A stretch of DNA of 64,000 nt. It comes from Streptomyces anulatus. Its GTDB lineage: Bacteria > Actinomycetota > Actinomycetes > Streptomycetales > Streptomycetaceae. The translations under genes and the position numbers were made by a program. Shown here piece after piece: positions 1 to 8,576 of the stretch; the first letter of the stretch is position 1, and each line of letters opens with the position of its first letter. The notes under the pieces were generated by a model. The model saw only the letters and a list, made by a program, of their open reading frames with translations, was not told where the DNA came from and did no database searches. The stretch covers positions 62,001 to 126,000 of the forward strand of contig NZ_JOEZ01000021.1 in assembly GCF_000721175.1 (NCBI RefSeq), in the 5' to 3' direction.

Positions 1-159
1 CACCCGGTAGCTGCTCCAGAGTGCGTCGAAGATGCTGCGTACTGCGCGTCTCTGATGTTCTGTCAATACGACGCCCTTCTCGTGCGGTACACGAAGCTCG
101 GTGGGCCGGCCCTGGACCGCCTGCGCGACGAACTCCCCCACGTCCGACTGGAATTGTGA
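1..159 (+). CDS. 3' end of an unidentified gene
   Basis: An open frame runs in from the window edge for 52 codons and stops at TGA. The visible tail reads like real protein (AYCASLMFCQYDALLVRY, then PALDRLRDELPHVRLEL) and uses G/C-ending codons. No family is recognisable from so short a piece. The following 220 bases up to the next gene remnant hold no convincing gene. Confidence 0.5.
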   Translation, partial: HPVAAPECVEDAAYCASLMFCQYDALLVRYTKLGGPALDRLRDELPHVRLEL

Positions 160-380
160 ATCGACGACGAAGTCACGTGTGCGACTCAGTGGTTCTACGA
201 TGTCGGTGCCGGTGCTCCCGGCATCGGCAAGCGAACGGCCGTACGGCAGCAGGTCGGCTGCCTACGATGCGCGCATGCCCGCACTTCAGGAGCCACACGT
301 CAAGCAGTTGCTGCGGCCGCTGATGCGGACGCGCACCGTGTTGGAGCCCGCCCCCGCCCGCCCGCCCGCCCGAGGCACGC

Positions 381-888
381 ATGCGTGGACACCGCCGACG
401 GCAGGCCGTCCCTCCGCCCGTTCCTGCGCGGCCCCACGTGACACGGGAGGTCGTCGCCACCCGGTTCGGCGGGCTTCCGACGATGGAGGAGGGCGAGACC
501 TGGCCCCTGTGCGACGGCTGTGCCGACGACCTCACGTTCGTCGCGCAGGTCGACCACGCGCGCGACGGCCTGCACGACACGCTCCCCATCGGGTTCTTCA
601 CCTTCTTCTACTGCTGGAACTGCCACCCGTGGGGACGGGATCGTGACCGCGGCGGATGGCTCGTGCGCTCCTACACCGCCCTGCGGCGCCCCAAGGTTCT
701 CGTCCACGGCGCCGGGCCCGACTTCGTCGAACACCACGCGGTGCCACGCCTGGAGAAGTCGCTGCCCGACAGGGTGGGAATGCACCTGCACTGCCCCGAA
801 CTCTGGGCCCTTGTGCCGGGCGACAGCGGTTCCCACGAGGCGTGGGCGAACTGGGATGTCGTCGACCGTGCCGCGCTCGATCTGACAC
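381..888 (+). pseudogene. DUF1963-like gene, 3'-truncated by an IS21 remnant
   Basis: The translation contains a conserved block (TRFGGLPTMEEGETWPLCDG, then DLTFVAQVDHAR and FFTFFYCWNCHPWG) typical of the DUF1963/YwqG type, with paired cysteines in WPLCDGC and CWNCHP that may bind metal. It continues through PRLEKSLPDRVGMHLHCPEL and ends in meaning near VVDRAAL. After that the frame stays open only because it runs antisense through a transposase gene. The C-terminal half is therefore missing. The first 25 or so residues are Pro/Arg-rich, so the true start is uncertain, and a second frame just upstream reads VDTADGRPSLRPFLRGPT before a stop, which hints at a further frameshift. Function of the family is unknown. 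Confidence 0.6.
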
Positions 889-907
889 AGCATCACCCTC
901 AACGGCC

Positions 908-1661
908 GCACGATGCCGACCTGTCGCTCGACCCGGTCCTTGCCCTGCGGCCGGTAGGCGGCCAGCACGTCGATGTCGAAGTCGTAGTGCCCGGCGAAAG
1001 CGACCGCCTCCGGATGCAGCGGAACCGCCTCACCTGGAGCAACGTGCCGCCGCGCGACCGTCTTGGTGCGGTCGTAGACGATGCCCATCGGCACGCCGCC
1101 GAAGTGCGCGAACGCCTGACGATGGCAGTCGAAGAGCGTCGCCAGGTCCTGGCTGGTGGTGAAGCAGCAGAACGGGACGCGCGAGTAGGACAGCGTCATG
1201 TGAAACGAGTGGACCTTCGGAATGCCGACATGGGCGAGGACCTTGCCCTCATCCCCCCAGTCGACCTGGGCCTGAGCACCCGGAACGACCTCGAACCGAC
1301 GGTGCAGACCCGCCAGTTCGCCTGGGCTGATACCCCGTTCCTCCGCGATCCGGGGCCGGGCTTCCTGCAGGTAGAGCTTCACCCGTTGATAGTTGATCGT
1401 GACGCCGTGCTCCTGGGCCAAGCGCTCGTGGATCACTCTTCCTTCGAGCACGATCTCGGACCTGAGCACTGCGTCGATCAGCGGCGCGACCTCGTCCACC
1501 ACCCGCCGAGGCCGCTGATCTGCTGCCTCTCTCTTCGGCCGCGCGAGCGAGGCTGGGTCCTTCAGGTACTTGCCGACCGTCCGGCGGTTCAGCCCGGTCT
1601 CCTTCGCGATCTCCCGCAGGCTCATCGCACCGGACTCGTACAGCGGACGAAACCGCCTCAA
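908..1661 (-). pseudogene. IS21-family transposase IstA, truncated remnant
   Basis: The minus-strand translation begins MRRFRPLYESGAMSLREIAK and includes the helix-turn-helix ETGLNRRTVGKYLKDP, the DDE-type core piece EVVPGAQAQVDWGDEGK and SFHMTLSYSRVPFCCFTTSQ, as expected for IstA. It breaks off after KDRVERQVGIVR, where a full protein would go on for well over 100 more residues and be followed by istB; neither is present. Upstream, the same frame reads LDPHRWL, then an amber codon, then LRRFRPLYESG, so the N-terminus is also interrupted. The element is dead and marks the insertion that removed the 3' half of the DUF1963-like gene. Confidence 0.8.
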
Positions 1662-1979
1662 CTACAGCCAGCGATGTGGATCCAGGAACACCGTCAGCCG
1701 CCTCTCTGCCACCCCGAACCGACAGCAGCAGACTCACGGCCGACACCCCGTCACCGCATCAAGAATGGTGCACGTCCCTCCGTACGAGGTGGTGCACGTT
1801 CACTTGTACGCCGACGCTGCCGAACAGCCCGCTTCGTGAAAGCGCGAGGTAACGCCCAATCAGAGCGCTTTCTCGGGTGCCGGCAGAGTTGGTGCCCCCT
1901 TCGTGTTCCTGAAGTTGATCGACGATGACTATGATCGCCAGTTCGTAATCATCAGTGGAAGAAACGGGGGAGTTGGCGC

Positions 1980-2696
1980 ATGTCCAGGTGGCGTATGGGT
2001 GTGGCGGTGATCGCCGTGGGGACCCTCCTCACCGGTTGCGGATCCGGTGATTCGGAAGGCGGGAGCTCGGCTGCCGGCGGGGTGGGCACGGGCGCCTCGC
2101 CGTCGACGCCTGCCGCTGAGAAGTTCGCCGCCGACTCCGGCACTCGATACGTGGGCGTCAAGGAACCGGAAACCCTTGAGGGGCTCGTGTGTGACGAAGG
2201 CGACGGAGGTTTCCGCTTCGGAGGCGGCCTCGACATGCACGTCACCGGGGACGAGGGCCTGAAGGATCTCCAAGGTGCCAGAGAGGACGTCGCCGACAAG
2301 GTCTCGTGCTTCGGCAGCCCGCGGATCACCCTGCGCAAGGGCACGAGGTCGGCGTCCGCACCGGTCTTCACCGCCAGGACGAATCTGTACGAGGAGATCA
2401 CGGACCCCGCCGCCTCACTGAAGACGATCTTCGAGCGTTCCGTGAGTCTCTCGAAAAGCTACGGCCGCAACTTCACGGGCGAACCGCAAGAGGTCACGAG
2501 CAGTGACCTACTCGTCAAGTGCCAGCAGAACGTGAGCGACACCTTTCCGATGACTACGTGTTTCTGGGCCAACTACGGGGCGGCCGGAGAACTCGACTTC
2601 TTCCCGCCGGACGGCCAGGCCGTGCCAGTCCAGTCGGCAGTCCAGTTGACGAAGGATTTCGTCGCGGCCGTGCTCAAGCCGAAGGCCGGGTCCTGA
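1980..2696 (+). CDS. Secreted lipoprotein of unknown function
   Basis: This 238-residue protein starts with a short positively charged N-region and a hydrophobic stretch ending in the lipobox LTGC at about residues 18-21, followed by a Gly/Ser-rich linker, so it should be lipid-anchored outside the membrane. The start is supported by the purine-rich GGGGGAG about 7 bases upstream. The mature part contains four cysteines (VCDEGDG, SCFGSP, KCQQN, TTCFW), which suggests two disulfides. I do not recognise the family. It stands alone between two IS remnants. The next insertion begins 48 bases downstream and does not touch the frame. Confidence 0.8.
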   Translation: MSRWRMGVAVIAVGTLLTGCGSGDSEGGSSAAGGVGTGASPSTPAAEKFAADSGTRYVGVKEPETLEGLVCDEGDGGFRFGGGLDMHVTGDEGLKDLQGAREDVADKVSCFGSPRITLRKGTRSASAPVFTARTNLYEEITDPAASLKTIFERSVSLSKSYGRNFTGEPQEVTSSDLLVKCQQNVSDTFPMTTCFWANYGAAGELDFFPPDGQAVPVQSAVQLTKDFVAAVLKPKAGS

Positions 2697-2743
2697 CGAA
2701 CCGTTGGGACGGGACCGGCACCGTGGATCGCTGCCCCCTGCTC

Positions 2744-3068
2744 TGAACCGTTCCGGGTTCCGGTCGAGCTCGGCCGCGAAGAAGGCCGCCGCAGCCTTCA
2801 AGATGTCGTTCGCCCGCTTCAGCTCGGCGTTCTCCTTCTTCAGCGCCTTGAGCCGGGCGGACTCCTGCGTCGTCGTCCCCGGCCGCTGTCCGGCGTCGAT
2901 CTCGTGCTGCTTCACCCAGTTCCGCAGCGTCTCTCGGGAACCGATGTCCAGCTTTTCGGCAACGGACTGCAGTGCTGCCGTCTCGGTCGGGTGGTCGCCG
3001 CGGACCTCGGCGAACATGCGCACCGCGCGACGGCGCAGCTCAAGCGGGTAACGGGAAGGTTGTGCCAT
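2744..3068 (-). pseudogene. IS3-family OrfA, C-terminus deleted
   Basis: The product starts MAQPSRYPLELRRRAVRMFA, an IS3 OrfA N-terminus, continues with a helix-turn-helix (SRETLRNWVKQHEIDAG) and the leucine-zipper-like KKENAELKRANDILKAAAAF typical of this family. Normal OrfA ends soon after FFAAELDR and overlaps orfB by programmed frameshifting. Here DR is followed by NPERF, which is simply the translation of the terminal inverted repeat, and then by host DNA. No DDE catalytic domain remains. Confidence 0.85.
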
Positions 3069-3117
3069 GACTCAATCCTTCACGGAATCAAGTCTCTACC
3101 TGACCCGGAACGGTTCA
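2744..3117 (-). mobile_element. 374-bp internally deleted IS3-family element
   Basis: Perfect 15-bp inverted repeats, TGAACCGTTCCGGGT at the left end and its reverse complement at 3103-3117, bound the element and begin with the TGA typical of IS3 ends. Only an orfA-like frame lies between them. The left repeat is joined directly to codon ELDR of orfA, so the orfA/orfB overlap and all of orfB are deleted. The flanking trinucleotides (CTC and ACC) do not form a target duplication. It is a non-autonomous, MITE-like derivative that could move only with transposase supplied from elsewhere. Confidence 0.8.
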
Positions 3118-3299
3118 ACCCGTGCCACCCCGTGACGCAGCGCCCAAAGGCGTCTGTCCACCGACTGTCCACCGACGGGGCTGCTTGGCCAGCCGCCTCT
3201 CGCCATCCTGTCGCTTCTGATGCGACCCACGACAGGGGCGGAGCCTGACATTGGGACGACTGTCCATCTTCCACGAGGAGTGACCGCGCGGCATGTCGC

Positions 3300-3480
3300 C
3301 ATGAACGCCACAGCCTCCGTCCATGAGGGGGACCCCGACCGAAACGATATCGTGATCGCCGCCACGGCAGAACTGCACCAGCGGACGGTCCTCCACTACG
3401 ACGGCGGCTTCGACATGATCGCCTCCCTCACCGGCCAACCCACCGAATGGGTCGTCCCGCCCGGCAGCGCCGACCGTTGA
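3300..3480 (+). pseudogene. C-terminal fragment of a VapC-like PIN toxin
   Basis: The last 45 or so residues read DIVIAATAELHQRTVLHYDG, then GFDMIASLTGQPTEWVVPPGS. This matches the end of PIN-domain VapC toxins, including the acidic residue before IAATA and the YD..FD..A segment. The first two thirds of the domain, with the first catalytic aspartates, are missing, and there is no VapB antitoxin gene beside it. An ATG at 3301 could start translation, but the fragment cannot form an active nuclease. It lies next to the IS3 derivative, consistent with insertion and deletion having broken a toxin-antitoxin locus. Confidence 0.6.
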
Positions 3481-3774
3481 GCAGGTCGAGCCGCCCGCCC
3501 AATCTCGCAGGGTGGGTACATCCCCGGCGGTAGCGCGGTGCCCGGACGGTCAAGCTCGGGGGCGAAGACGGTCGCCGGTGATGACTTTCCGCGCCGGTGG
3601 CAACGCCCTGGCGGTCACCCCGGGGCCACGAGCCGGTTGCCGGTCAGTCGTCCTCGCCTCGATCCTACGAACCCGACGGCACCGCCAGACCGTAACCGTG
3701 GATGAGCCCCGAACGAGAGGTCCCGGCCCATCCCCGCCATACGAGCCGCAGCGCGAGCGGTAGTCTGCACAGCC

Positions 3775-4944
3775 GTGAGCGAGTACCAATACTACGAGTT
3801 CCAGGCCATCGAACGGCCGTTGACCAAGGACGAACTGGAGCAGGTGCGGGGGCTGTCGAGCCGGGCCACGATCAGCGCGACGCACTTCGTCAACGAGTAC
3901 CACTACGGCGACTTCCGCGGCGATGAGCGCAAACTGATGGAGCAGCTGTACGACGCCCACCTGTACTTCGCCAACTGGGGATCACGGCGCCTGATGCTGC
4001 GCCTGCCCACCGCCCTGCTGCCCGCCCGCAGCGCCGCACCGTACTGCGCGGAAGACGCCTTGACCCGCTGGACCAGGAAAGGGCACCTGCTGCTCGACTT
4101 CTCCTACCAGGCCGAGGACGGCGGCGAATGGGACTTCGAGACCTCCTTCACCCTCGCCTCGTTCACCACCTTGCGTGCCGAACTCGCCGCAGGCGACCTG
4201 CGCCCCCTCTATCTGGCCTGGCTCTCCGCACTCACCCGCTGGGAGTTGGAGGAGGACGTCGACGAGGACGAGTACACCTCCACCCTCGAACCGCCCGTAC
4301 CCGCCGGCCTCGCCCACCTCACCGGCCCGCAACAGACCCTGGCGGACTTCCTTCACGTCGACCCGCATCTGCTCACCGCGGCTGCCCGCGCCAGCGGTAC
4401 CGCCCCTTCCCAGGCGATCGACAAGGACGCGCTCATCGCCTGGATCCGCGCCCTGCCACCACACGAGAAGGACAGCCTGCTGCTGGACGCTGCCCTGGGC
4501 ACCGCCCCACAACCGGGCCCCGCCCTGCTGGCCCGCCACCGCACCGTGTCCCACGGCACAGCCCAACCGTCCGCCGCTGCCCGGCACCGCTCAGCCGCGG
4601 AACTCCTCGACGCCGCCCACGAGGTGCGCACCGAGCACACCCGACAGCAGGAACAGGCCCGCGCCCAGACCCGCCGAGCCGAACAGCGGGCTCGCGAGAG
4701 CCACCTGGACCGCCTGGCCGAGAACACCCAGCAAGCCTGGCAGGACATCGCCCACCTGATCGGGAAGAAACAACCCGGCCTCTACGACACCGCCGTCACC
4801 CTCCTGAAGGATCTCCGCGAGGTCCACGACCGGGCCGGCACCCCCGAGGAGTTCGCCCGGCGCCTCCATGACCTGCGCGAACGGCACCGCGGCAAACCCT
4901 CACTGATGCGCCGCCTCACCGACGCCGGCCTGACCGCCCGCTGA
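3775..4944 (+). CDS. Conserved actinobacterial hypothetical protein
   Basis: This 389-residue protein starts at GTG (SEYQYYEFQAIERPLTKDE). Its N-terminal half contains a pattern I recall from a widespread actinobacterial family without known function (SATHFVNEYHYGDFRGDE, then LYFANWGSRRLMLRLP). An acidic patch (EEDVDEDEY) follows, then PPVPAGLAHLTGPQQTLADF. From about residue 275 the protein is rich in charged helices (EHTRQQEQARAQTRRAEQRA) and probably coiled coil. It is soluble, with no signal peptide. Homologues often sit beside SWIM zinc-finger or helicase genes, but here neighbours are broken genes. The 294 bases upstream show nothing recognisable. Its stop overlaps the end of the convergent pseudogene. 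Confidence 0.8.
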   Translation: MSEYQYYEFQAIERPLTKDELEQVRGLSSRATISATHFVNEYHYGDFRGDERKLMEQLYDAHLYFANWGSRRLMLRLPTALLPARSAAPYCAEDALTRWTRKGHLLLDFSYQAEDGGEWDFETSFTLASFTTLRAELAAGDLRPLYLAWLSALTRWELEEDVDEDEYTSTLEPPVPAGLAHLTGPQQTLADFLHVDPHLLTAAARASGTAPSQAIDKDALIAWIRALPPHEKDSLLLDAALGTAPQPGPALLARHRTVSHGTAQPSAAARHRSAAELLDAAHEVRTEHTRQQEQARAQTRRAEQRARESHLDRLAENTQQAWQDIAHLIGKKQPGLYDTAVTLLKDLREVHDRAGTPEEFARRLHDLRERHRGKPSLMRRLTDAGLTAR

Positions 4945-5875
4945 GCCACGCTCAGATGCGGTCGCGCGGCCCTTCGGCCCCTCGGCCAGGACGCGGAGCG
5001 CCGCGAGGGCAGCAAAGCGGCCTGTGGCGGACAGGGAGATCGGGGCGTCGGCGGACCGGTCCCGCTCGTCGAGGTAGCCGAGTTCGCGGCCGAGGTGCCA
5101 GAACCTCCACAGCAGCCGCTCGGTGTCCTTCACTTCCATCACGGTACCGTCATCGTGGGTCAAACTCGCAGCCAGCACCGGATGGACGGCATCGCACAGG
5201 TCCCCGCGGAGCCGGGGCTCCGCCCACGGCGCGCCCAAGGCGCACTCGGCCACCTGCCGCTCCGCCACGGTGGTGCCGAGCCAGGCCAGCGCGGCCGTAT
5301 GCTGACGCAGCTGGTGATCCGCCAGCTGCACGCCGCCGGCCACCGAAAGCTTGAGCGTGCGATGGCGCTTGGTCACCAGCCGCTGAGTGCATCCGAGTTC
5401 GTGCAGGTCAGCCAGCTGGAACAGGTCCGTCTCCGAGCGCGGCCCTTTGCCGATCGGGTACCAGTGCGAATAGCGGGCGAACGCGGCAGCCACCACCTCC
5501 CGTGGCAGGCAGCCGGCCTGGATCAGGGTGACACCGCCGCCGATCTGCTCCAGCAGCCACCGCAGCGGCTCCGCCGTGTCCACGCGTGCCGCGGCTCCTC
5601 CAGAGCAGGCAAGACGGCGGCGAGCAGAGCGCGGCGCTCGGTCGGGGGCGCTGCGGCCCACAACTCGCGCCGTTCACGCCGCACGGCTTCCAGCGGGACG
5701 CAGCCTTCGAACCCGGGCTGCACGGTGGTGAGCCAGTGCTGGACGAACCGTCGGCGCGCGGCCGGGAACGTACGCACGTCCTGGTCGAGCTCGGCCCCAC
5801 GTCGGCCAGCTGCACGACCACACCCACCGCATGGGCCTGCTGCTCGCGGCCCGGACGTCCACCCTCACCGACCAC
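4900..5875 (-). pseudogene. Hypothetical gene broken by two frameshifts
   Basis: Three minus-strand frames join into one coherent protein: a start segment ending QQAHAVGVVVQLADVG, then DQDVRTFPAARRRFVQHWL to LPALEEPRHAW, then DTAEPLRWLLEQIGGGVTLI to ALRVLAEG. The first shift lies near 5790 at a run of G/C, the second near 5580. Restored, it would be about 310 residues, largely helical, with no signal peptide or known catalytic motif. I have the impression of an actinobacterial hypothetical family but cannot name it. Sequencing error is possible but two events make decay more likely. On the plus strand the last 70 bases before cyaB also read HDHTHRMGLLLAARTSTLTD, so the coding strand there is not beyond doubt. 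Confidence 0.55.
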
Positions 5876-5892
5876 TTCTGAGAGAAGGCCCC

Positions 5893-6480
5893 ATGAAGCA
5901 CGAGTACGAGGCGAAGTTCCTGGCCGTGGACGTCGCCGACCTCCAGACCAAGCTGAGCGCCCTCGGTGCCGTCCAGGCGTTCCCCCGCACTCTCCTCACC
6001 CGCAAGATCTTCGAGAACGACTCCCTTGACGGCGGGGCCTGGATTCGGCTGCGGGACGAGGGCACCCGCTCGACGCTCACCCTCAAGCAGGTCACCGACG
6101 CCACGACGATCGACGGCACCAAGGAGATCGAAACCGAGGTCGCCGACCTGCACGCCATGGCCGACATCCTGCGCCGGGTCGGCCTCACCGAGGTCCGGTA
6201 CCAGGAGAACTACCGCGAGGAATGGCGCCTGGGCGAGGTCGCCTTCGACTTCGACAGCTGGCCGGACCTTCCCACCTTTCTGGAGATCGAAGGACCCGAC
6301 GAGGCGTCGGTGCGCCAGGCCGCCGCGCTGCTGGACCTCGACTACTCCGAGGCCCGGTTCGGCAGCGTAGACGAGATCTACAAGAGCGAGTCCAGCCGCG
6401 ACATCCTCGCCGAGCCCACGCTCCTGTTCTCCGAAGCCGAGAAGCAGAAAGACGCTTCTCCTGCGACTCAGGACCGTTGA
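5893..6480 (+). CDS. CYTH-domain protein, class IV adenylate cyclase-like
   Basis: The 195-residue product begins MKHEYEAKFLAVDVADLQ, giving the EYEAK form of the ExExK signature of the CYTH fold (CyaB, ThTPase, PolyP-binding enzymes). Further conserved charged strands follow: GAWIRLRDEG, STLTLKQV, KEIETEVAD, YREEWRLGEVAFDFDSWP and TFLEIEGPDE. These line the triphosphate tunnel, and length and order fit CyaB-like proteins of about 180-200 residues. The actual substrate, ATP to cAMP or an inorganic/thiamine triphosphate, cannot be told from sequence. AGAGAAGG lies about 8 bases before the ATG. It is the only clearly intact enzyme gene in this eroded stretch. Confidence 0.85.
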   Translation: MKHEYEAKFLAVDVADLQTKLSALGAVQAFPRTLLTRKIFENDSLDGGAWIRLRDEGTRSTLTLKQVTDATTIDGTKEIETEVADLHAMADILRRVGLTEVRYQENYREEWRLGEVAFDFDSWPDLPTFLEIEGPDEASVRQAAALLDLDYSEARFGSVDEIYKSESSRDILAEPTLLFSEAEKQKDASPATQDR

Positions 6481-6499
6481 TCACGGAGGGAGACGAGCG

Positions 6500-6874
6500 A
6501 TGCTGACGGAAGTCGCCCTACAGCACAGGGTGATCCCCGGGATCGCCGAGTTCGCCCGAGGAGGACTACCCGCACCGGCGGCCACCGACGACGGCAACGA
6601 GTGGGTCGACGGACTCTGCTGGCTCTACTGCGGACAGCGGTGGACGCGCGTCCTGTGGATCGGCCCCGCCAGAGTCGCCGGGGCCCAAGCCCCGATGTAC
6701 GCGTGCGGCGCCTGCATCGGCGAGCTGCAGGAACGGGTCTGGCAATCCTTCTTCAACGAGAGCCGCCCGGCCGGCTCCACCCGGCCGAGCGAATCCGCCG
6801 AGGTGGGGCAGTCGACCTCCGGCAGGAGAACCGGCAAGCATCGGGGCCAGAGCAGGCTCTTCCGCCGTGGTTAA
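6500..6874 (+). CDS. Small Cys-containing hypothetical protein
   Basis: This 124-residue frame starts 19 bases after the CYTH gene with GGAGGGAGACGAGCG just before the ATG, so it is probably cotranscribed. The central part reads DGLCWLYCGQRWTRVLWIGP, then MYACGACIGEL. The CxxxC and CGAC pairs could hold a zinc ion. The last 35 residues are Ser/Arg/Gly-rich and lack conservation signals, and they lead straight into integrase debris, so the original C-terminus may have been replaced. Family not recognised. Confidence 0.55.
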   Translation: MLTEVALQHRVIPGIAEFARGGLPAPAATDDGNEWVDGLCWLYCGQRWTRVLWIGPARVAGAQAPMYACGACIGELQERVWQSFFNESRPAGSTRPSESAEVGQSTSGRRTGKHRGQSRLFRRG

Positions 6875-6889
6875 GCCCCCGCCCCGGTC

Positions 6890-7437
6890 ACGCTGGCGCC
6901 CGCTGTCCCCCGCAGCAAGAGTCCGTGGCCGGGGCGGGTCTTGGCGTGCGCACTCGTACAGGACGGCTGGGAGGTGGAGGCGTCCGACCCCAAAACCGAC
7001 AGCGTTCCCGCGCGGTCGCCCTCGACGACGACACCGTCGACGTCCTGAAGCGCCACCGCGAACGGCAGGACAAAGCCCGCGAAGAGTGGGGCACGGCCTG
7101 GGTCAAGACTGGCCACGTCTTCACGCAGGAAGACGGCTCCTGGCTCCACCCCGGCAAGGTGACCGACCTCTTCGAGCGCTTGGTCGCCGCCTCGGGCCTC
7201 CCGCCCATCCGCCTCCACGACCTGCGGCACGGCGCGGCCACCCTCATGCTCGCCGCCGACATCGACCTCAAGATCGTGTCGGACACCCTCGGGCACAGCG
7301 ACACACGGATCACGCGGGACGTCTACCAGAGCGTCCTCCCCCACGTCGGCAAGAGTGCCGCCGAGGCCACCGCGAAGCTCGTCCCCCTCCAGCGCAAGGC
7401 CGCCAAGAAGGCCACACGCCGCAAGCCCAAGAAGTAG
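6890..7437 (+). pseudogene. Tyrosine integrase, N-terminally truncated and frameshifted
   Basis: The C-terminal catalytic half of a phage-type integrase survives: LHDLRHGAATLMLAAD (Arg and first His), SDTLGHSDTRIT (second His) and RDVYQSVLPH (nucleophilic Tyr), then a Lys-rich tail. The preceding SRAVALDDDTVDVLKRHRER is in the same frame, but the segment before it (DGWEVEASDPKTDS) is in another, placing a frameshift near 6996. The core-binding and arm-binding domains are gone. The gene ends about 120 bases before a tRNA-derived att repeat, the usual place for int of a tRNA-integrated element, so it marks an older, decayed element that used the same tRNA-Thr site. Confidence 0.85.
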
Positions 7438-7521
7438 ATCCCGGGCGACTCCGCTCACGACTCACGCAAGCAACGCCACGGCAACCCGGCCGTGTGACCC
7501 GTCATGCCCCAAGCAACAGAA

Positions 7522-7554
7522 AACCCCAGGTCACGGGCTATGTGACCTGGGGTT
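7522..7554. terminator. Perfect 13-bp hairpin between old int and att repeat
   Basis: AACCCCAGGTCAC and GTGACCTGGGGTT flank a 7-base loop. It sits 85 bases after the decayed integrase and 4 bases before the tRNA-derived repeat. It probably ended int transcription before the tRNA gene. Confidence 0.7.
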
Positions 7555-7557
7555 CTT

Positions 7558-7603
7558 CTGAGCCGCCTTCGGGATTCGAACCCGAGACCTACGCATTACG
7601 AGT
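7558..7603. repeat. attL: 46-bp copy of the tRNA-Thr 3' end
   Basis: CTGAGCCGCC to ...TTACGAGT is identical over 46 bases to 17357-17402. It covers the anticodon stem, variable loop, T arm and acceptor 3' strand of tRNA-Thr but not the 5' half, so it is not a functional tRNA. The bases on either side of the shared block differ between the two copies. Confidence 0.95.
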
Positions 7604-7700
7604 TTGCGGACCGGACGGCCGCTACTGGTCGGCGACGGCCGTACACGCTGGTCAGGTGGCCGTTCGCCTCGCCGCGACCGACGGCACGCGTAGGCGAACT

Positions 7701-7717
7701 GCAACGAGGAATGCAAC
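7701..7717. repeat. Left arm-type site candidate (GCAAC pair)
   Basis: GCAACGAGGAATGCAAC lies 98 bases inside the left att core. It matches 15 of 17 bases of GCAACGGGGATTGCAAC, 50 bases inside the right att core, in the same orientation. Each contains two GCAAC direct repeats 12 bases apart. Placement at both ends suggests integrase arm-type sites. Confidence 0.55.
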
Positions 7718-7735
7718 TGCACCCCATCCCGGCTG

Positions 7736-7813
7736 AGCAAGTGGCTCCACCTACTTGCGCGACCGTTGGCGACCCTCTACGGTCTGAGTAAGCGTCACCG
7801 CGTACTTACGCGA
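7736..7813. promoter_or_regulatory. Operator cluster before the rightward module
   Basis: Two inverted pairs occur: AGCAAGT with ACTTGCGCG (7736-7761), and GTAAGCG with ACTTACGCG (about 7788-7812). TGAGCAAGTGG here recurs exactly at 15329-15339. CCGCGTACTTAC (7799-7810) matches the complement of GCAAGTACGCGG at 15277-15288 in 11 of 12 bases. The first gene of the module starts 74 bases downstream. Shared sites at both control regions point to one regulator of the element. Confidence 0.55.
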
Positions 7814-7886
7814 ACGGCCCCCGCCCGGTGTTTGCGCACCGGACGAGGGCCTGGACCGAACTCCCTGAGTCACCAAGGAGTGCAGC

Positions 7887-8576
7887 ATGAGCACAACCGT
7901 ACCCACCCTCACCGCGGCACAGCTCGATGGGCTTGCCTGCGTCGACTGCGGCAGCGACAGCAGCCCGCAGCAGCCGACCGGCGAGCGCGCCCCGTCCGGC
8001 GCCCAGCTGTTCCGCTGTACCGACCTCCCCGGCTGCCGTGTTCAGCAGAGCATCGACGCGCAGTTCCCCCTGCTGGCCGCGCTCCGCACCGAGGAGCAGC
8101 AGCCGGCGGACACCACCGAGATTGAGATCGTGGCGGCCGCCCCGTCGTACGCGCTGCTCGCCGAGCAGGTCGCCGACCGGCTCGCGGCTGAGATGCCGAA
8201 GTTTGCCGCGAAGATGGACCGGGCCGTGTTCGTCGCCCACGTCGCCGACGGGCTCCGCAGCGTCGCGCACGACCTGTGCCCGGACGGGCGGCTGTGGTGC
8301 ACCGCCGACCCGGACAGCCACGCCGACCCGCGCGAGCACGTCCACCGCGGCCCGGAGATCGCCATGCACGGGGCCTACGGCTTCGACGTCATGGCCTTCC
8401 ACCTCCTCCAGTGGAACGACGACGAGGTCGAGTTGGCGTTCGTCGGCGCGGGCGACTGGCCGGACCTGAACGTCGAGCAGGTCGACGAACTGATTGAGGA
8501 CATGGCCGTCCACCTGGACCGGCTGCGCGCCGTGCGCGCCCGCATGGTCGCTCTGCGAACGGGAGCGGCCCTGTGA
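7887..8576 (+). CDS. Zinc-finger plus DUF6907-like protein of the element
   Basis: The 229-residue product has an N-terminal four-cysteine segment (LACVDCGSDSS, then FRCTDLPGC) that can form a small zinc ribbon. After about residue 125 it reads LWCTADPDSHADPREHVHRG, close to the DUF6907 pattern common in actinobacterial phages and integrated elements, and then GAYGFDVMAFHLLQWND. No catalytic motif is evident. AAGGAG sits 7 bases before the ATG. It opens a four-gene unit in which every gene overlaps the next by 4 bases, so translation is coupled. Its job in the element is unknown; DNA binding through the N-terminal cysteines is only a guess. Confidence 0.75.
   Translation: MSTTVPTLTAAQLDGLACVDCGSDSSPQQPTGERAPSGAQLFRCTDLPGCRVQQSIDAQFPLLAALRTEEQQPADTTEIEIVAAAPSYALLAEQVADRLAAEMPKFAAKMDRAVFVAHVADGLRSVAHDLCPDGRLWCTADPDSHADPREHVHRGPEIAMHGAYGFDVMAFHLLQWNDDEVELAFVGAGDWPDLNVEQVDELIEDMAVHLDRLRAVRARMVALRTGAAL

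Noticed and set aside
7558..7603. A second tRNA gene at the left att site
   Set aside because: Only the 3' part matches; the 5' acceptor and D arm are missing, so it is an att copy.
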